64,000 bases of DNA, from assembly GCA_019918135.1 (NCBI GenBank), contig WBZZ01005955.1, positions 27,950 to 91,949 of the forward strand. The letters are read 5' to 3'. Of the stretch, positions 29,501 to 40,474 are shown one piece after another. The notes under the pieces are model-generated. The model made no database searches. It was not told the origin of the DNA and was given only the letters and a program-made list of their open reading frames with translations. Origin of the DNA: Paulinella micropora. Taxonomy: Eukaryota; Cercozoa; Imbricatea; Euglyphida; Paulinellidae. Each line of letters starts with the position of its first letter. Position 1 is the stretch's first letter. The position numbers and the translations under genes were made by a program.

Positions 29501-30971
29501 CGAGCAAATGGCGAAGTTGGTGGAAGGGCACCTGATGAAGGGAGTGAACGAGGAACTGGCGAAGGTGGTAAAAGAGCGACTGGAGGAGGCTACGAAAAAG
29601 GCGGGGGCGCTGGTGGGGGACGAGGTGACCCGGCAGCTGCAGCAGGAGCGCAAGCGGCGGGAGGAAGAGGAGAAGGCGCGGGAGCAGCCTGAACAGGACC
29701 AGGCGCGGGCACGCCGGAGCCTACGTTACCCCCGTCCCTTAACCGACCCACGCCCGGACCGCACGGACCTAGTCTCGTACTGCCATGCCCGCGTCTGTAC
29801 TGCCGCGAGCTTTAGGGCCGACTGGGAATTCGTGCGGTGGCTGGGCGACGCGCTGTCCGGCGCCAGGGACCCGCACCTGTGCCCCGACCAAAGCAGCGCC
29901 GCCCTCGCAGCCTACCTGTTCGGCCTGTCCGCAGCCTGCTCTATCGCTGACGACGACCAAGACAAAAAGGACGGACAGCGCGAGCAACTCCGCCAAAGGG
30001 TCCGCTCTTTGGTGGAGCTGGGCGCGGCGGATGGTGAGCTTTCCCTCTGGTGGCGGCAGCTGGGCGACGCGCTCAGGCACAAGTTCCTGCGCCTGGCGCG
30101 GTACGGCTCGCCCGCTCCCCTGGACGTGGACCTCTTGTGGGGGGGTCTGGTCGCGCTGGCCTGTCTGCTGCGGCCCTCTGAGGTAGTGCTCGCGATCCGC
30201 GCGGCGCTGCCCTGGTGGAAAGCCTCGGCTGTGGAAGCCGAGCGCCAGCTACTGTGTAAGACTGGGGGAGCGAAGGCAAGGGAGGCAGACACAGAGCGCT
30301 TAGGAAGCAGAGAGGAGGGCACTGCAACGGCGGAGCGCTCGGCGGGCGGAGGGGCACGCACGACAGCAGCAAGGCGCCCACCCAGCAGAGATGTGGACAC
30401 GGCAAGCGAACGGGCAGGCACGACAACCACGGAGACTGCCTCTCCCCCTGCTAGCACAGAGGAGGAGGAGGCTAAGCGCGGGGTCAACGCAGTAGAAAGT
30501 TGGCAGCGGCGAGATCGCTCGCAGAGGATCGTCAACCTGCCTGCAGCCCGTGAGCTCTTCCAGCGTGAGTGGAAGGCCCGTGGCCGGCCCCTGCGCCGCG
30601 AACCGCCAGTCACGGAGAACATCTTTAGACGGTACTTTCAGGATAGCCCGGTCGGCTGGGAGACTGGGGTACTGAGCGCGTCGTTGTACTCTGAACGCGT
30701 GACAGAAGCCAGGGCCCACTGGCAGAAAAAAGAAGGTGCGGACGATGACTACGAGAGAGATACGGACAGTGACCAGGGGGCGCTGACCAAGGAGGAAGAA
30801 CCAGGACCAGCGACGGGGACTTTGAGCAGCCGCCCCGGTGGCTTGGGCGGGGGGTTCCGACGTGGGGGGTTGGCTTCGCGCGGCAGGCCATGGCAAAAAG
30901 AAACGGTAACCCCGGTCCCGCTCAAAGCTTTCACACGCAATTTGGAACTCCCCACTGATCATTGGACATGA
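26555..30971 (+). CDS. Repeat-rich coiled-coil protein, frame shifted inside repeats
   Basis: The segments in order are: a third copy of the duplicated domain (to about 26,880); a Ser/Thr/Pro repeat (26,935-27,700); a helical domain (27,780-28,570) with Cys-Gly-Tyr-Cys; a Glu/Arg/Gln coiled coil made of 14-residue units (RLRQEEQKRRAQEE); a 12-residue repeat (VRDGDAELPPEE); a Glu/Lys helix; a Trp-rich helical domain (29,750-30,230); and a basic disordered tail. The frame changes at least at 27,134, near 27,525-27,600, near 28,820 and near 29,008, where single repeat copies have gained or lost one or two bases. It could be a scaffold or filament protein. The start is uncertain, and the protein may belong to the preceding gene. 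Confidence 0.5.
26935..27700 (+). repeat. Tandem repeat encoding Ser/Thr/Pro units
   Basis: Units of about 54 bases carry ACCAATCCCTTGG, GGCACGCCGG and GAGACC, followed by a shorter CCCTCGGGGACGGCGACCAAT unit. Copy-to-copy changes in G-run length (GGG against GGGG near 27,134 and 27,525) change the frame. Confidence 0.85.
28640..29210 (+). repeat. 42-base coiled-coil-encoding tandem repeat
   Basis: More than eight near-identical units of CGGCTGCGGCAGGAGGAG plus CAGAAGCGAAGGGCGCAG and a short GA-rich end. Units near 28,820 and 29,008 have lost or gained bases. Length is expected to vary between isolates. Confidence 0.85.
29245..29470 (+). repeat. 36-base tandem repeat
   Basis: About five units of GAGGTGCGTGACGGGGACGC followed by CGAGCTACCGCCGGAG, encoding VRDGDAELPPEE. 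Confidence 0.85.
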
Positions 30972-31159
30972 GGGTGGGCCCGGGCTTTTTTGGTCACCTC
31001 TTTCTTACCCCACCGCAAAAAACAGCGCCCTCTCCCCTCCGTCCGCCGCTCTCTTTCTCTTCCGGTGTGTGTTTCGTCCGCGCCAGGGGGTCTGTGTACG
31101 GACCCCTGGTAGTAGTAGTAATCGTAGCGCGGTGAGCGCGGGCCTGCTGTCTGATTTTA

Positions 31160-31165
31160 AATAAA
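31160..31165 (+). terminator. Poly(A) signal AATAAA
   Basis: It lies about 190 bases after the stop at 30,971. Confidence 0.6.
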
Positions 31166-31188
31166 AACTCACTGACTCGGCTGGTGAT

Positions 31189-31194
31189 TTTAAT
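31189..31194 (-). terminator. Poly(A) signal ATTAAA (minus)
   Basis: Inside TTTAATTAAA, 40 bases past the stop of the minus-strand gene at 31,234. The same palindrome could serve both strands. Confidence 0.5.
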
Positions 31195-31233
31195 TAAAGC
31201 GTACTGGCTCGGCTGGTGCAGGGGGAGCGGTGC

Positions 31234-31871
31234 TTAGGCGTCAGGCTCGGCCGGGGCCGCGAGCAGTGGCACGCGATCGGCCTGCAGGACCTGCCGCTGG
31301 TGCCTGACTAGCACCGTGGCGGGCGCCGTGGCGCTGTGGTCGGCCGCGACCACGACGCGCAGCGGCAGCGGTGCCAACGGCAGCGCCCACTCTCTCTCGT
31401 CGATGAGCCACGCGCGGAGCGACTTGTACCGGGCGGACGTGGCGCGCCGGAACCGGAGGTCCCTGACCGAGCAGTCGGAGCCGGCTGGCTGTTGCTTGTG
31501 TTCGTCGTCCAGCGCAAAGTGGTACGCGACCGCGGGCGCCGGCGGCCGCTGCGAGTGGCTGGCTACGCTCAGGCTGTAGTCGAGCAGCCCGGGGGAAGCA
31601 GGCCGGCCCGGCGGCACACATTCCCCCTCCTCACGCGCGCACAACGAGTCCAGCAGCGCGACCACCTCGTGCGCCCGATCCGGGCGGACGGAGGTATTGG
31701 GCAGCACGGCCCAGTGGCGTTCGGCCGCGGGGCGTTCCGGCCCCCCGGGGGGGCCCTTTCTAGGCACAGCATGACTTGTCCGCCCGCCGGCAGGTCTACG
31801 GACCAGCCCTTGAGCAGCCACACGGGCTCGGCTTCGGCCTGGCGGCCCGGCGGCCCGTGTTCGGTTTCCAT
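31234..31871 (-). CDS. Unrecognised protein, one frame break
   Basis: ATG at 31871 opens a frame that runs to the C-run and G-run pair at about 31,741-31,753; protein-like sequence then continues in another minus frame to the stop at 31,234. The joined length is about 210 residues. It is beta-rich with LLKGWSVDLPAGG in the first part and ends in an Ala/Pro tail. No signal peptide. Family unknown. Confidence 0.45.
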
Positions 31872-32166
31872 CCCGGGGACGCTGGTCGGCGAACGGTTGG
31901 GGGAAAAAGGACCCCCCTCCCCACGCACAGGGCTGGGGAGGGGGCACCCCCTCCCTCCCCCCTCTGCCTGATCTGGGGGGCACCCCCTTCCTCCCCCCGC
32001 GGTGGCAAGAAAGATCCGGCCTGGGGGTCTGGGGGAGGAAGGCACCCCTCTTCTCTGCTACCCCAAGGGGGGAGGGGGGGGGTGCCCCCCGGCCACCCCA
32101 AGGGGGGGGGAGGGGGGGGTGTCCCCCTGCCACCCCAAGGGGGGGGAGGGGGGGGTGCCCCCCCGG
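31872..32166. repeat. G/C-run repeats between two minus-strand genes
   Basis: Three or four imperfect units of CACCCCAAGGGGGG with long G runs fill 32,050-32,165; the rest is C-rich. It is probably the 5' spacer of the gene at 31,871. No gene is seen. Confidence 0.6.
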
Positions 32167-35100
32167 CTAGGCCGTTCGCCACACGACGCAGACGCCGGCG
32201 TCGGTCCGGCGGCGCAGGCTGCGCGGCAGCTGGCCCTCGGCGGCGGGCACGTCCTCGGCCGTGCAGCCCGGCCCCAGCAAGACGTGCAGCAGCACGTAGT
32301 GGGCAGGCCGTGCCGGCGGCGCGGGCCACCAGCTCACGCCCGGCTCGCCCGCCCTGGCGTAACAGACGACTAGCGAGTGCTCGGCCCCCGGCTCTGGCCC
32401 GGGCTCGGGCTCAGGCTCGGGGGGGGGCCAGTCCGCGGCGCGCAGGACCCACAGCACACAGGTGCCACGCACTAGCCGCACCTCGCCGCCGAGGCCGGAC
32501 AGCTTGCCGATCTCGCGCAGCGCGTGCTTGTAGGCCAGCGGGGTCGGGACCCAGCGGAACTCGGCGTCCAGGAGCCCGCCGGGCGGCGGGCGCCGGTGGG
32601 CCAGCTCCGTGAGCGCGCGCGAGGCCCGCCAGCAGTCGGGAGATTGCAGCGCCAGCCGGTGCGCGGCGGGCAGGGTGGCGGGCGGCCGCGGCCTCGCGTC
32701 CTGGCGCCACCAGTCGGGCGGGTACAAGGCGTAGTAGCCCTGGCGGAGGCCGCGGGGCCCGAGGCGCCGCGCCGACACGGGGGGCGTGCGCCAGCGCCGG
32801 CCGCGGCCGGCCCAGAGCGCCCGGATGGCGCAGAGGAGGGCGAGGTCGGGGGGGAGGTCCTGGCCCTGGAGGCGCGCCAGGCTGCGCTGGGCCCGGCGCA
32901 GCCCGGCCAGCACGGCGGCCGCTGCCGGGCCCGCGCGGGTCTGGCACACGCGCGGGGGCTCGAGGCGCGGAGTGCGGTCCCGCTGGCGCCGGAGGTAGTG
33001 CCACACGCAGCCCGGCGCCGGCACGCACCAGTCCACGGCACGGGCGGCGCACAGCACGCGCGCGAAGCTGAACTCCTGCAGCAGCGCCCGCAGGCCGCCG
33101 TCCACGGCGTGCTGCGCGTTGAGCACCACCAGCACCCGGGCGCCGCGGAGCAGCCGGGCGGCCTCGCCGTGCCGGGCGGCCAGGATGACGGGCGGCGCGT
33201 ACCCGTCGCGGCGCACCCCGGCCTGGGCGGCGAGGTCGATCTCCCAGGCGCAGACGCGGGCGGTCTGCAGGTCGAGCAGCACCGGCAGGCCCGGCAGCGC
33301 GGCGGCCGGCGGCAGGTCCAGCCCGCACGCGGCGCCGCTGGGGCTCACGAACGGGTGGTGCCGGGCCAGCCACGCCCACCACAACGCGCCCGTCGTCCGC
33401 GCGTCCAGCAGGCACAGGGTGGTGCCCGGGGCGCGGCCGAGCGCCAGGCCGCGCCACCAGGCGGACCACCAACCGCGCCGCTCACGCCGCCTGGCCCACC
33501 GCCACTGCACGAGGGCCCGTGCGGCGGGCTCCCCCCACGAGCGGGCCCGCCGGTCCGCCGCGGCCACCGCCTCGGCCTCGGCGCGAGCAAACAGGTCCCA
33601 CGCCGTCGGGGCGCCCTCCTCCAGCCGCGGCCGCTTGGCCCGGGGGAGCGGGGCCGGCCGCCCCTGGTCGGCCAGGGCCGCGAGCACGTGGCCCCGGGCG
33701 GCCTCGAACTGCGGCCGGGCGCAGTGCAGGCGGAGCGCCAGCCGCTCACCGTGCAGCACCAGGCGGCCGGCGTGCGCCCCCAGCAGGACTCGCAGCCAGA
33801 CGAGCGCCGCGCAGGCCGCGCCGGGGGGGGGGGGCAGGGGGGGGGGGGCGGCGGACAGCCACTGGCGCAGCAGCCCGCGCTCGCCGCTCCCGGAGCAGGG
33901 GCGCCGGCGGCCGGGCCGGCGGGGGGGGGGGGGCGTCATCGGGGGGGGCGCCGGTGCAGCAGCACTCGTAGGCGCGGCGAGGCGGACCAGAAGCGGGCGG
34001 GCGCCACGCGCAGGTCGACGCAGTACGCGTTCCAGCCGTCGCGCACTCGCGGCAGCGCAGCGTTCTCCCCCCCGGTCTCCTGGTCGTCTTCTTCCTCGCG
34101 CGCCGGCCGCCGGGCGCGCGCGCGGCCGCAGCCAGCCCGCGGCGGACCAGGGGGCCACCCACTCGGCCGGCCCGCGGAAGTTGGACGCCGGCCAGTAGCG
34201 GTAGCGAGCGTCCTCGCCGGCCAGGGCCCGCAGCGCCAGCCGCCAGCACGCGTCGGCGGTCGCCCGCGTCGGCCGGCCCTGCGACCGGAACCAGGCGCAG
34301 CCCGCGAGCAAAAAGTCCAAGTCGCGGCCAAAGTCGTCGTCCGGTGCCGCGGGCGCGCCCGCGGGCGGGCCCTGGCCAGCGGGCGTGCCGGCGGGCGTGC
34401 CAGCGGGCGTGCGTGGACCCCCGCCCAGGGACGGGGGCAGCACCCACCACCGGGGAGCGGCCGCGCCGCCGTCCTGGCCGCCGGCCCGCCCGCGGGCCGA
34501 GTCCGCCCACCACGCACAGGCCGGCCCCAGGACCGGCAGCAGCGGGGGGGCGGGCCGGGCGGCGCCGGGTCGGGCGGGGGCGGCGGGCCCACCGCCGGCT
34601 CGGGGGCGCCGCCGGCCGGCGCGGCAGGCCGCGCAGCCAGCGCAGGACGGCCAGGGTGTAGGGCACGGGCTCCTCGGCGGGCAAGTGGTTCGCCGCGGCC
34701 TGCGCTCGGAGCAGCTGGTCCCTGTCCTGCCCCGCCACGCCCTGGAGCAGCGCGCCGAGGTACGCCGCCCAGCGCTCCTCGGGCGCGGGCCGGCAGGGGC
34801 GGGCCTGGTATAGCCTGGTCTGCCACGCCAGCCACAGCGGTAGCCAGGGTGGGACGCCGCCCGGCCAGCGGCGCGCCTCGCGGCGCACGAGCGCCAAGCC
34901 GGTCCAGCAGCAACCGGGGAGGGGCCGCCGCGCCCGCGTCGTCGTCGTCAGGGGGGCCCGGCTCCGGCTCACGCGCTAGCTGTTCGGCGCACCACCACGC
35001 GGCGCGCTCCCACTCCGGCCCGCCGCCGAGCCCCGCCAGCGCCAACGAGTCCAACCACAGGGCGAACACTAGGCACGGAGGGGCGGTGCGCCGGCGGTGG

Positions 35101-35603
35101 CACGAGTTGACCAGCGCGCGGGCCGCCCCCGCCGCGCTCGCCCGCAGCGCATGGCTCCAAACCGCGGCCCAGCCCGGCTCTCCTCCTCCCAGCGCGTCCT
35201 CCGCGTACTGCGGCAGCGCGTGCGCGTCGCCCAAGCACGGCGCCGGCGGTGGCGTGGGCCGGGCATACCACGCCGCCCACTGCTCGGGCCGCGTCAGTAG
35301 TAGCAGCCAGCACCCCTCCGTGCGTCCCTCCCACGCGTGTCGTTCCGTCCAGGGCAGCCAGGCCCGCGCGGCCACCGACCAGCCCGCTTGTTCCCAGACT
35401 CCGATGCCCGCTTGCAGCGCCCGGGCCGAGCCGGCCCACCAGAGGTGGCACGAAGGGTAGGCCCAGCACAGCGTACAGGTCGCCCGGGCGGCCGGCCCCG
35501 CCGACGCGCCGAGACGGGCGGCGAGTTCGGCTAGCGCCGCAGCCAGCCCCGCTTCGGCCTTGGGGGCGATCACGTCCAGGGCGGGCTCGGCACTGCTCGG
35601 CAT
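32167..35603 (-). CDS. Large unrecognised protein, about 1,140 residues, several frame breaks
   Basis: ATG at 35603. The coding frame changes near 34,910, at the G8 run at about 34,543-34,550, near 34,130 and at the G runs near 33,915-33,950; the last 580 residues (to TAG at 32,167) are open in one frame. The N-terminal third is Trp-rich and helical; the middle has Pro/Ala linkers. The C-terminal part has alternating beta strands (PVLLDLQTARVCAWEIDLA, VLVVLNAQHAV) and many Arg and Trp. Its size and mixed layout would suit a replication or structural protein, but no diagnostic motif is visible. Confidence 0.5.
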
Positions 35604-36019
35604 CTAGGTGGCCGGCCCACACTTTTTGCACTGAGCGCCAGCGGGCCAGCGGCACTGGCACGGGCACGGGCACGGGCGGCGCGCGCGCCGCGGCGGGCGT
35701 AGGGAGGGGGGGCGAGAGACCGGGGGGGGGGCGCCGCCGCCGCCGCCGTCGGGGGGGGGGGGTAGAAAGGGGGGCGGGCGGCCCGGGGGGCCTCCCCTCC
35801 CCGGGGCCGGCTAGCACCCGCGCCCGTCGGCGGAGCCTCCCCGCGCCCGTCGGCGGAGCCTCAGGGCGGGGGGTTGGAGCAGGGAGGAGGGGGGGGGATG
35901 GCCGCAAGAAAGACTCTCGGCCCCCTCTCCTGGCGACCAAGCAGGCGGGGGTGTAGCGCACTCCTGGGCGAGCGCTGAGCGGACCGCCAGCCTCTCTGAC
36001 TACTACGACTAACCCTGCG
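35604..36019. other. Divergent spacer with G runs
   Basis: The region between the 35,603 and 36,020 starts has a repeated CGCCCGTCGGCGGAGCC (twice, near 35,820-35,865), G runs and a less GC-rich last 80 bases. It probably carries both promoters. Confidence 0.5.
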
Positions 36020-37348
36020 ATGGTGGTCCTGTTATTTAGTAGTGTGCTGTGCCAGGCCTCGGCCAACTGGGTAGGACTTTCAGCTCCACTGCCGTTGGCT
36101 GTTTTGGAGTGTATCCAGAGTAATGTCGGTAATCAAACCTTGCTGCGACAGTTCACCAGCCTGTTGGAGACTAACCACTCACGACCGATAGTCGTCGAGT
36201 TCATTGGTGGTTCTATCACCAAAGGCGCCGGCAGTTCCAATAACTGTTATGCTGAAGACAAGAGCCCGTGTGTTCCCCCGACCGAATTCTTGCCCTACGG
36301 CCGGAATTCTTTCTTGAACGTCTTCCTGAACTTGCTGCAAGAATTTTATCCGGGCAGCTATCAGGCCCTCTACGTTGAAATCGGAGAACTCAACTACGGA
36401 GTCTCGTATGTCGCGGGCTCCTCGGTCTCGTCGGGCTTGCAGCTTTCTCCGGCAGATCTTTACGTCATGGACATATCCGTCAATGGTGGACGTCCCGATC
36501 ACGTCGAAAGGATCGTGCGCTTGCGTAAAAACCAACAGGCACCCGTGGTCTCGTTGCACTGGTTCAGGCACAAGCAAACGAGCGCTCACCCTGATTCTCC
36601 CGCTTGGCCGGAAAAGTGGTTTGAGCTGGCTTCGTCCGAAACCAAAACCTACGCTACTTACCAGTATTATGGGATCCCGATGTTGACGTTCCGGGGTATT
36701 CTAGCCCCGCCGCTGGTGAAGGACAGCAGCCTGTACGATTCGTTTTGGCACGCAGATAAAGTGCACCCCAGCGACCTCGGGCATGCCCTGATCGCCTCTG
36801 CTCTTTTCCAAGCGGTGTGCCAAGACTGCGGGGCTAGAGCTTCCAAGGCAGCTGCTGGCCACGACTGGCAGAAGTACGGATTTCAATGTGGTGCTGGCGT
36901 GGCTACGAAACCTCTGGTTGCGATAGCCCAGGAAACGGACCTGTACCGGATATGCCGAGATCCCAGGTCATTACACGAAATGGCCAGCGCCAACACAGGC
37001 TGGCATTTCGTAGACAACGAGACCTCCAGGCTGGGTCGCTTACGAGCACCGTCCTTGCTAGCTAGCCAGGTCCCTGCCGGAAGTTCCATCAGCTGGTCCT
37101 TGCACCTGAACGGTTTCTTGTGGGTTTCCTATTTAGCTTCGTACGAACGTTTTGGATCAGCCCTAGTTTCGACTAATTGTTCCTCCGGCCGGCAAGTCCA
37201 CCAAGAAGTTCTCAATGCTACCTGGCAGGACAGGGTCAGCCTGGAAACTGAGAAGAGGCTGGTGGTGGGTCATGGAACTGCTTGTCTTCTCACGGTGAAG
37301 ACTCTGGAAGCTAACCGCCTCTTCAAGATTTTTCATTTATGTTTCTAG
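36020..37348 (+). CDS. Secreted SGNH-type hydrolase
   Basis: ATG at 36020 gives 442 residues. The first 15 residues (MVVLLFSSVLCQASA) are a signal peptide. Residues 60-71 hold block I, EFIGGSITKGAG, with the nucleophile Ser65. A DISVNGG stretch and the C-terminal Asp/His pair in FWHADKVHPSDLG complete the SGNH/GDSL layout. The last 130 residues form a separate beta-rich domain. SGNH enzymes cut esters of lipids or sugars; here the target could be host glycan or cell-wall acyl groups. GC content is visibly lower than in the neighbouring genes and there is no frame break, which suggests a recent gain. TAG stop at 37,346. Confidence 0.75.
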   Translation: MVVLLFSSVLCQASANWVGLSAPLPLAVLECIQSNVGNQTLLRQFTSLLETNHSRPIVVEFIGGSITKGAGSSNNCYAEDKSPCVPPTEFLPYGRNSFLNVFLNLLQEFYPGSYQALYVEIGELNYGVSYVAGSSVSSGLQLSPADLYVMDISVNGGRPDHVERIVRLRKNQQAPVVSLHWFRHKQTSAHPDSPAWPEKWFELASSETKTYATYQYYGIPMLTFRGILAPPLVKDSSLYDSFWHADKVHPSDLGHALIASALFQAVCQDCGARASKAAAGHDWQKYGFQCGAGVATKPLVAIAQETDLYRICRDPRSLHEMASANTGWHFVDNETSRLGRLRAPSLLASQVPAGSSISWSLHLNGFLWVSYLASYERFGSALVSTNCSSGRQVHQEVLNATWQDRVSLETEKRLVVGHGTACLLTVKTLEANRLFKIFHLCF

Positions 37349-37761
37349 GAAGGTTGGTACCCACGAAACGGAACTTTCAGCGGACTCTACCAGATTCTGC
37401 CAGTGCCGGCCCGCAGCGCGTTTCTACCCCAACTAGTCAAGTTCTGCCCCGCTCGCGGACGGGTAGAACGGTCCTTAAGAATTTGAACTCAGCTTAAGCA
37501 GGGGGGGTCCCACTTTCTCACTGGAAGCCCGGGAACTCGTTTTGGTTTTCTTTTGTTTCTTTTATTAAAAGTACAACTTTGATTAGCCTGTCTGTAGCAG
37601 AATTCGTCACTTCTAGGGAGGGGGTGGCCCTGCCGGTGGAGAGGCCAAATATGAAGGGGGAGGGCCCTGGTCCTGGCCATCGGGCAGTCACACGGGCCCG
37701 GGGACTCACTGCCGGTCCGAAGGCGGCGGCCGGGCGTGAACCGGGCAGCAGAGGCCGTAGG
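37349..37761. other. 3' spacer between convergent genes
   Basis: After the SGNH gene the DNA stays near balanced composition to about 37,600. TTTATTAAA at 37,561-37,569 can serve both strands as a poly(A) signal. Confidence 0.5.
37561..37566 (-). terminator. Poly(A) signal of minus-strand gene
   Basis: AATAAA on the minus strand, about 195 bases past the stop at 37,762. ATTAAA on the plus strand overlaps it (37,564-37,569). Confidence 0.55.
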
Positions 37762-38834
37762 TCAGAGGACAGGGTCCAGCAGCGGGGGGTATTCAGTCTC
37801 GGAGCCGAGGGGTGGCGGACAAGCGCGCACGGGCGAGGGCCGGCGCGGCCGGCGGGGCTGGCTGGCCCGGGCGGTGTGCAGGCTCCGGCGCGGGGAGTAG
37901 TCACGGGCATACGGGCTGCGCCCCCTGGCCAGCGGCCTGGGCGACGGATAGTCACGGGGGGGGCTGCCCTTGGCCGGTAGCCGGCGGCGTTTGAGAGGAG
38001 GGTGTGGCAGCGGCAGGGGTACGTAGGTGCGGACATAGGTGCCGGGGTGCTCTTGCTCGCGCCGCAAGCGGGAAGAGACCTGGCGCAGCATGTACTCGAG
38101 CCGGCGGAGGTCCTCGGCCGCGTTCAGGGCGCTCTCTCTGGCGCCGTCCGTCCGGGCGTGCCGGGCTAGCTGTCCGGCCGCGTCGGTGGCGCTGGCTCCG
38201 GCCGCTTCGCAGGCCCGGATGGCGAGCGGCAGGCCTCCTGCCGGTAGGCTGGGCGCGCTAGGCCCCTCGTGCTGGAACATGGACAGGAGTGCCTCGACGC
38301 TCGTGTCGGCGGAGGGGGCGGCCGGCACGGGCTTAGAGTATTGGGTCGGGGAGTAGGGTTCGGAGTCGGCCGCGGGGGGCAGGTGGGCGGGCATGGTCAC
38401 GAGGTCGGTGCAGCCGTCAGCCAGGCGCCTGGTCTCGGCCAGCGGGAGCACTTTGTGGCCCTGGCCAGGCGCCGGGGGGCGTGCAGCGTAGGGCGCGCGC
38501 CGGCGCGCGCGCGACCGCCGGCGCGAGCGCCGCGCGCCGCGGCAGGGGGGGGCGCCCGTCCGCCCGGCGCCCGCCGCGTGCGCGGTGTCCGGCGCGCGGC
38601 ACGTGGGGGGGGGCTCCGGCGCGTCGCCGCCCGTGGGCGCACGGCGCCCGGCGGTGGACCACGCCGACCCGCCGTGCGCTCCCCCGCCGTGTGCCGACTC
38701 GTCTGGCGCCGGCTGCGCGGCGCGCCTGGCTCGGCTGCCCGCCCGGCGGCTTCCTCGACGGCGTAGAAAGGCTGGGCAGGCGCACCAGGCGGGACGGCGG
38801 CGCCGTCCTCCTCGGTGCCCAAGGCCACCGACAT
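37762..38834 (-). CDS. Basic, disordered protein with one frame break
   Basis: ATG at 38834 (MSVALGTEEDG) opens a frame that merges into a different one somewhere between 38,610 (a G9 run) and 38,430. From there the coherent stretch is SPTQYSKPV, a helical DLRRLEYMLRQVSSRL and an Arg/Ser/Pro/Tyr-rich tail (RDYPSPRP, ARDYSPRR). The tail resembles SR-like or RNA-binding tails. No fold is recognised. TGA stop at 37,762. Confidence 0.5.
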
Positions 38835-39182
38835 ACGGTTTCGGAGGGTCTACTTTTCTAGCCCCGCGAGGAAGAGGCAGCGGGCCCTGCCCCATTCCCT
38901 CCCCCACCCGGCCCTGCCCAGCGCCTCCCCCCGCGCCCGCGCACGAGCGCCGCCTCCCCCCCCCCGCGGCGGCCGCGCGCCCTCCCTCCCGCCGGCCGTG
39001 GCTGCCGGTGGTCAGGGCGTGCGCTGGGGAGGGGGGGGGGAAAGCCGGTCCCTCCCCCGACCGGTTGCCGCCACAGTGGTACGCGAGGGTCCGGCTGGAA
39101 GTCTGCCCCCCCCGGGCCGCCCAGACCCGGCCCCGCGTGCAGCCTGTGCCGTGTGTGGGCCCGCAAAAGTTCTAAAGAGGCC
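38835..39182. other. Divergent spacer
   Basis: GC-rich with C and G runs (CCCCCCCCCCGCGG near 38,960). No gene is seen; probably promoters of the genes on either side. Confidence 0.4.
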
Positions 39183-40474
39183 ATGAGCCAAAAGAACAAG
39201 CGCCGCCTACCGTGCCAGACACCCCGGCCAGCGGCCGGAGGCCCCCCGGCCTGGCACAGACCAGCCAAACCAGCAGTGGCGTGGTCAGAACCAGCGCTCT
39301 CCCTGGAGGAGGACGACGACGAGCGCACGGGCGTCGACGGGACAACGCGCGCACGCCCACTAACCCTGATCTTCCGCACCGGGGAAACACTGGAGGCTAC
39401 CGCCGGCCAGCTTGCCGTGGTGGACTCACCCTTCTTACGGGCGGCGGCGGGGTCCGCCGCCGGCGCGGGAGAAGGAATTCGGGTCGAGGGCAACGCCGAG
39501 ACGGTGGCATTGTTACTACGCACTCACGTAGACCAGGTGCTCTCGTTTCTGCTGACCTGGAAGCCCTGCGCCCCTACGAGCACGCGCCAGTCGATCCCCG
39601 CGACGAGGCAATTAGCTCTCTGCTGGTTAGGCCGACCGGGCCGGAGGATGTGCCCCGTGTGTCCGGCAGGGTGTCTGGAGCAAGCTGATGGTACTACCGG
39701 ACGCGCTAAAGAGCGCTCTGCGCCTGACGAACAACAGGCTGGTCTTTTTGCTCTACGGCTTGCGTGTCCAGACCTTGAGCGAGCTCTTGAGTGCGATGGA
39801 GACCGTCGACGGGAGAGAGGACTCTGCTTCGAGTGCTTTACACGTAGTTCACGGGGCCCGGGCGCACGGGCCGTGTACAAAATCCAGCCGGAGGGCCCCG
39901 TCTGGACACCTGGGTACAACAAGGGAATTACTGAGGTCAAGGTAGACGGGGAGACACGCTATCTCTACCCGTGCCGAAAGCACTTTTGTGGCGGCGAGTG
40001 TTGTGCCAGAAAGCGCGCGATACAGCGTGAGCCTGTCCACACCGAGAAGCTGTGGATGCGGGTGGTCTGGTTCTGGCACAGCCCCCTGGACTTCCCCTCC
40101 GCCGACAACCGTGACGCGTACTGGAAGTCCTTTCTGCAAGGCTACGGCCAGTGCGATGCCCGTCGCAAGCCCAGCGCTGCGTACCCGTTAAAACAGGTGG
40201 CTGAGGTTACGCACCAGCTCTATGCCTACTTACAAACGACGCGGCCCTCCTCGCAAGCTGCTTTAGGGAGGGGGATAGGCAGAGAACACACGTGGAACAG
40301 CCAGGCTTCGCCTATGTGCTGAGCAGCTGGGATTACCTAAAGGCTAAGGCTCCGTACGTCTTGCAGCCGCTCTGGCAAATGTACCATTTGACGACCCCCT
40401 CGGCAGCGGGAGCCGGAGCCAGCGCTAGCAGTAGTAGCAGCAGCCATAACCCAGGGGAAAAGAACAGACAATAA
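39183..40474 (+). CDS. BTB/POZ-like protein with Cys-rich region, about four frame breaks
   Basis: ATG at 39183. The first 60 residues are basic and disordered. Then a BTB-like unit follows: LTLIFRTGETLEA, SPFLRAAAGS, ETVALLLR, with the order of strands and helices seen in BTB domains. The frame then changes near 39,540, 39,680, 39,830 and 40,270. Later parts carry CFECF and CRKHFCGGECC, a likely zinc-binding cluster, and end in YVLSSWDYLKAKAP and a Ser-rich tail with TAA at 40,472. BTB proteins often bring targets to cullin E3 ligases. No long homopolymer sits at these breaks, so true decay is possible. Confidence 0.5.

Noticed and set aside
28253-29653. Minus-strand Leu/Ser/Arg-rich ORFs over the coiled-coil repeat
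   Set aside because: They translate the reverse of a 42-base repeat and carry no other signal.
32524-35460. 978-codon plus-strand ORF opposite the 32,167-35,603 gene
   Set aside because: It is long, but it is Arg/Gly/Pro/Ala-rich throughout, lacks an ordinary domain pattern and mirrors the third-position G/C bias of the minus-strand gene.
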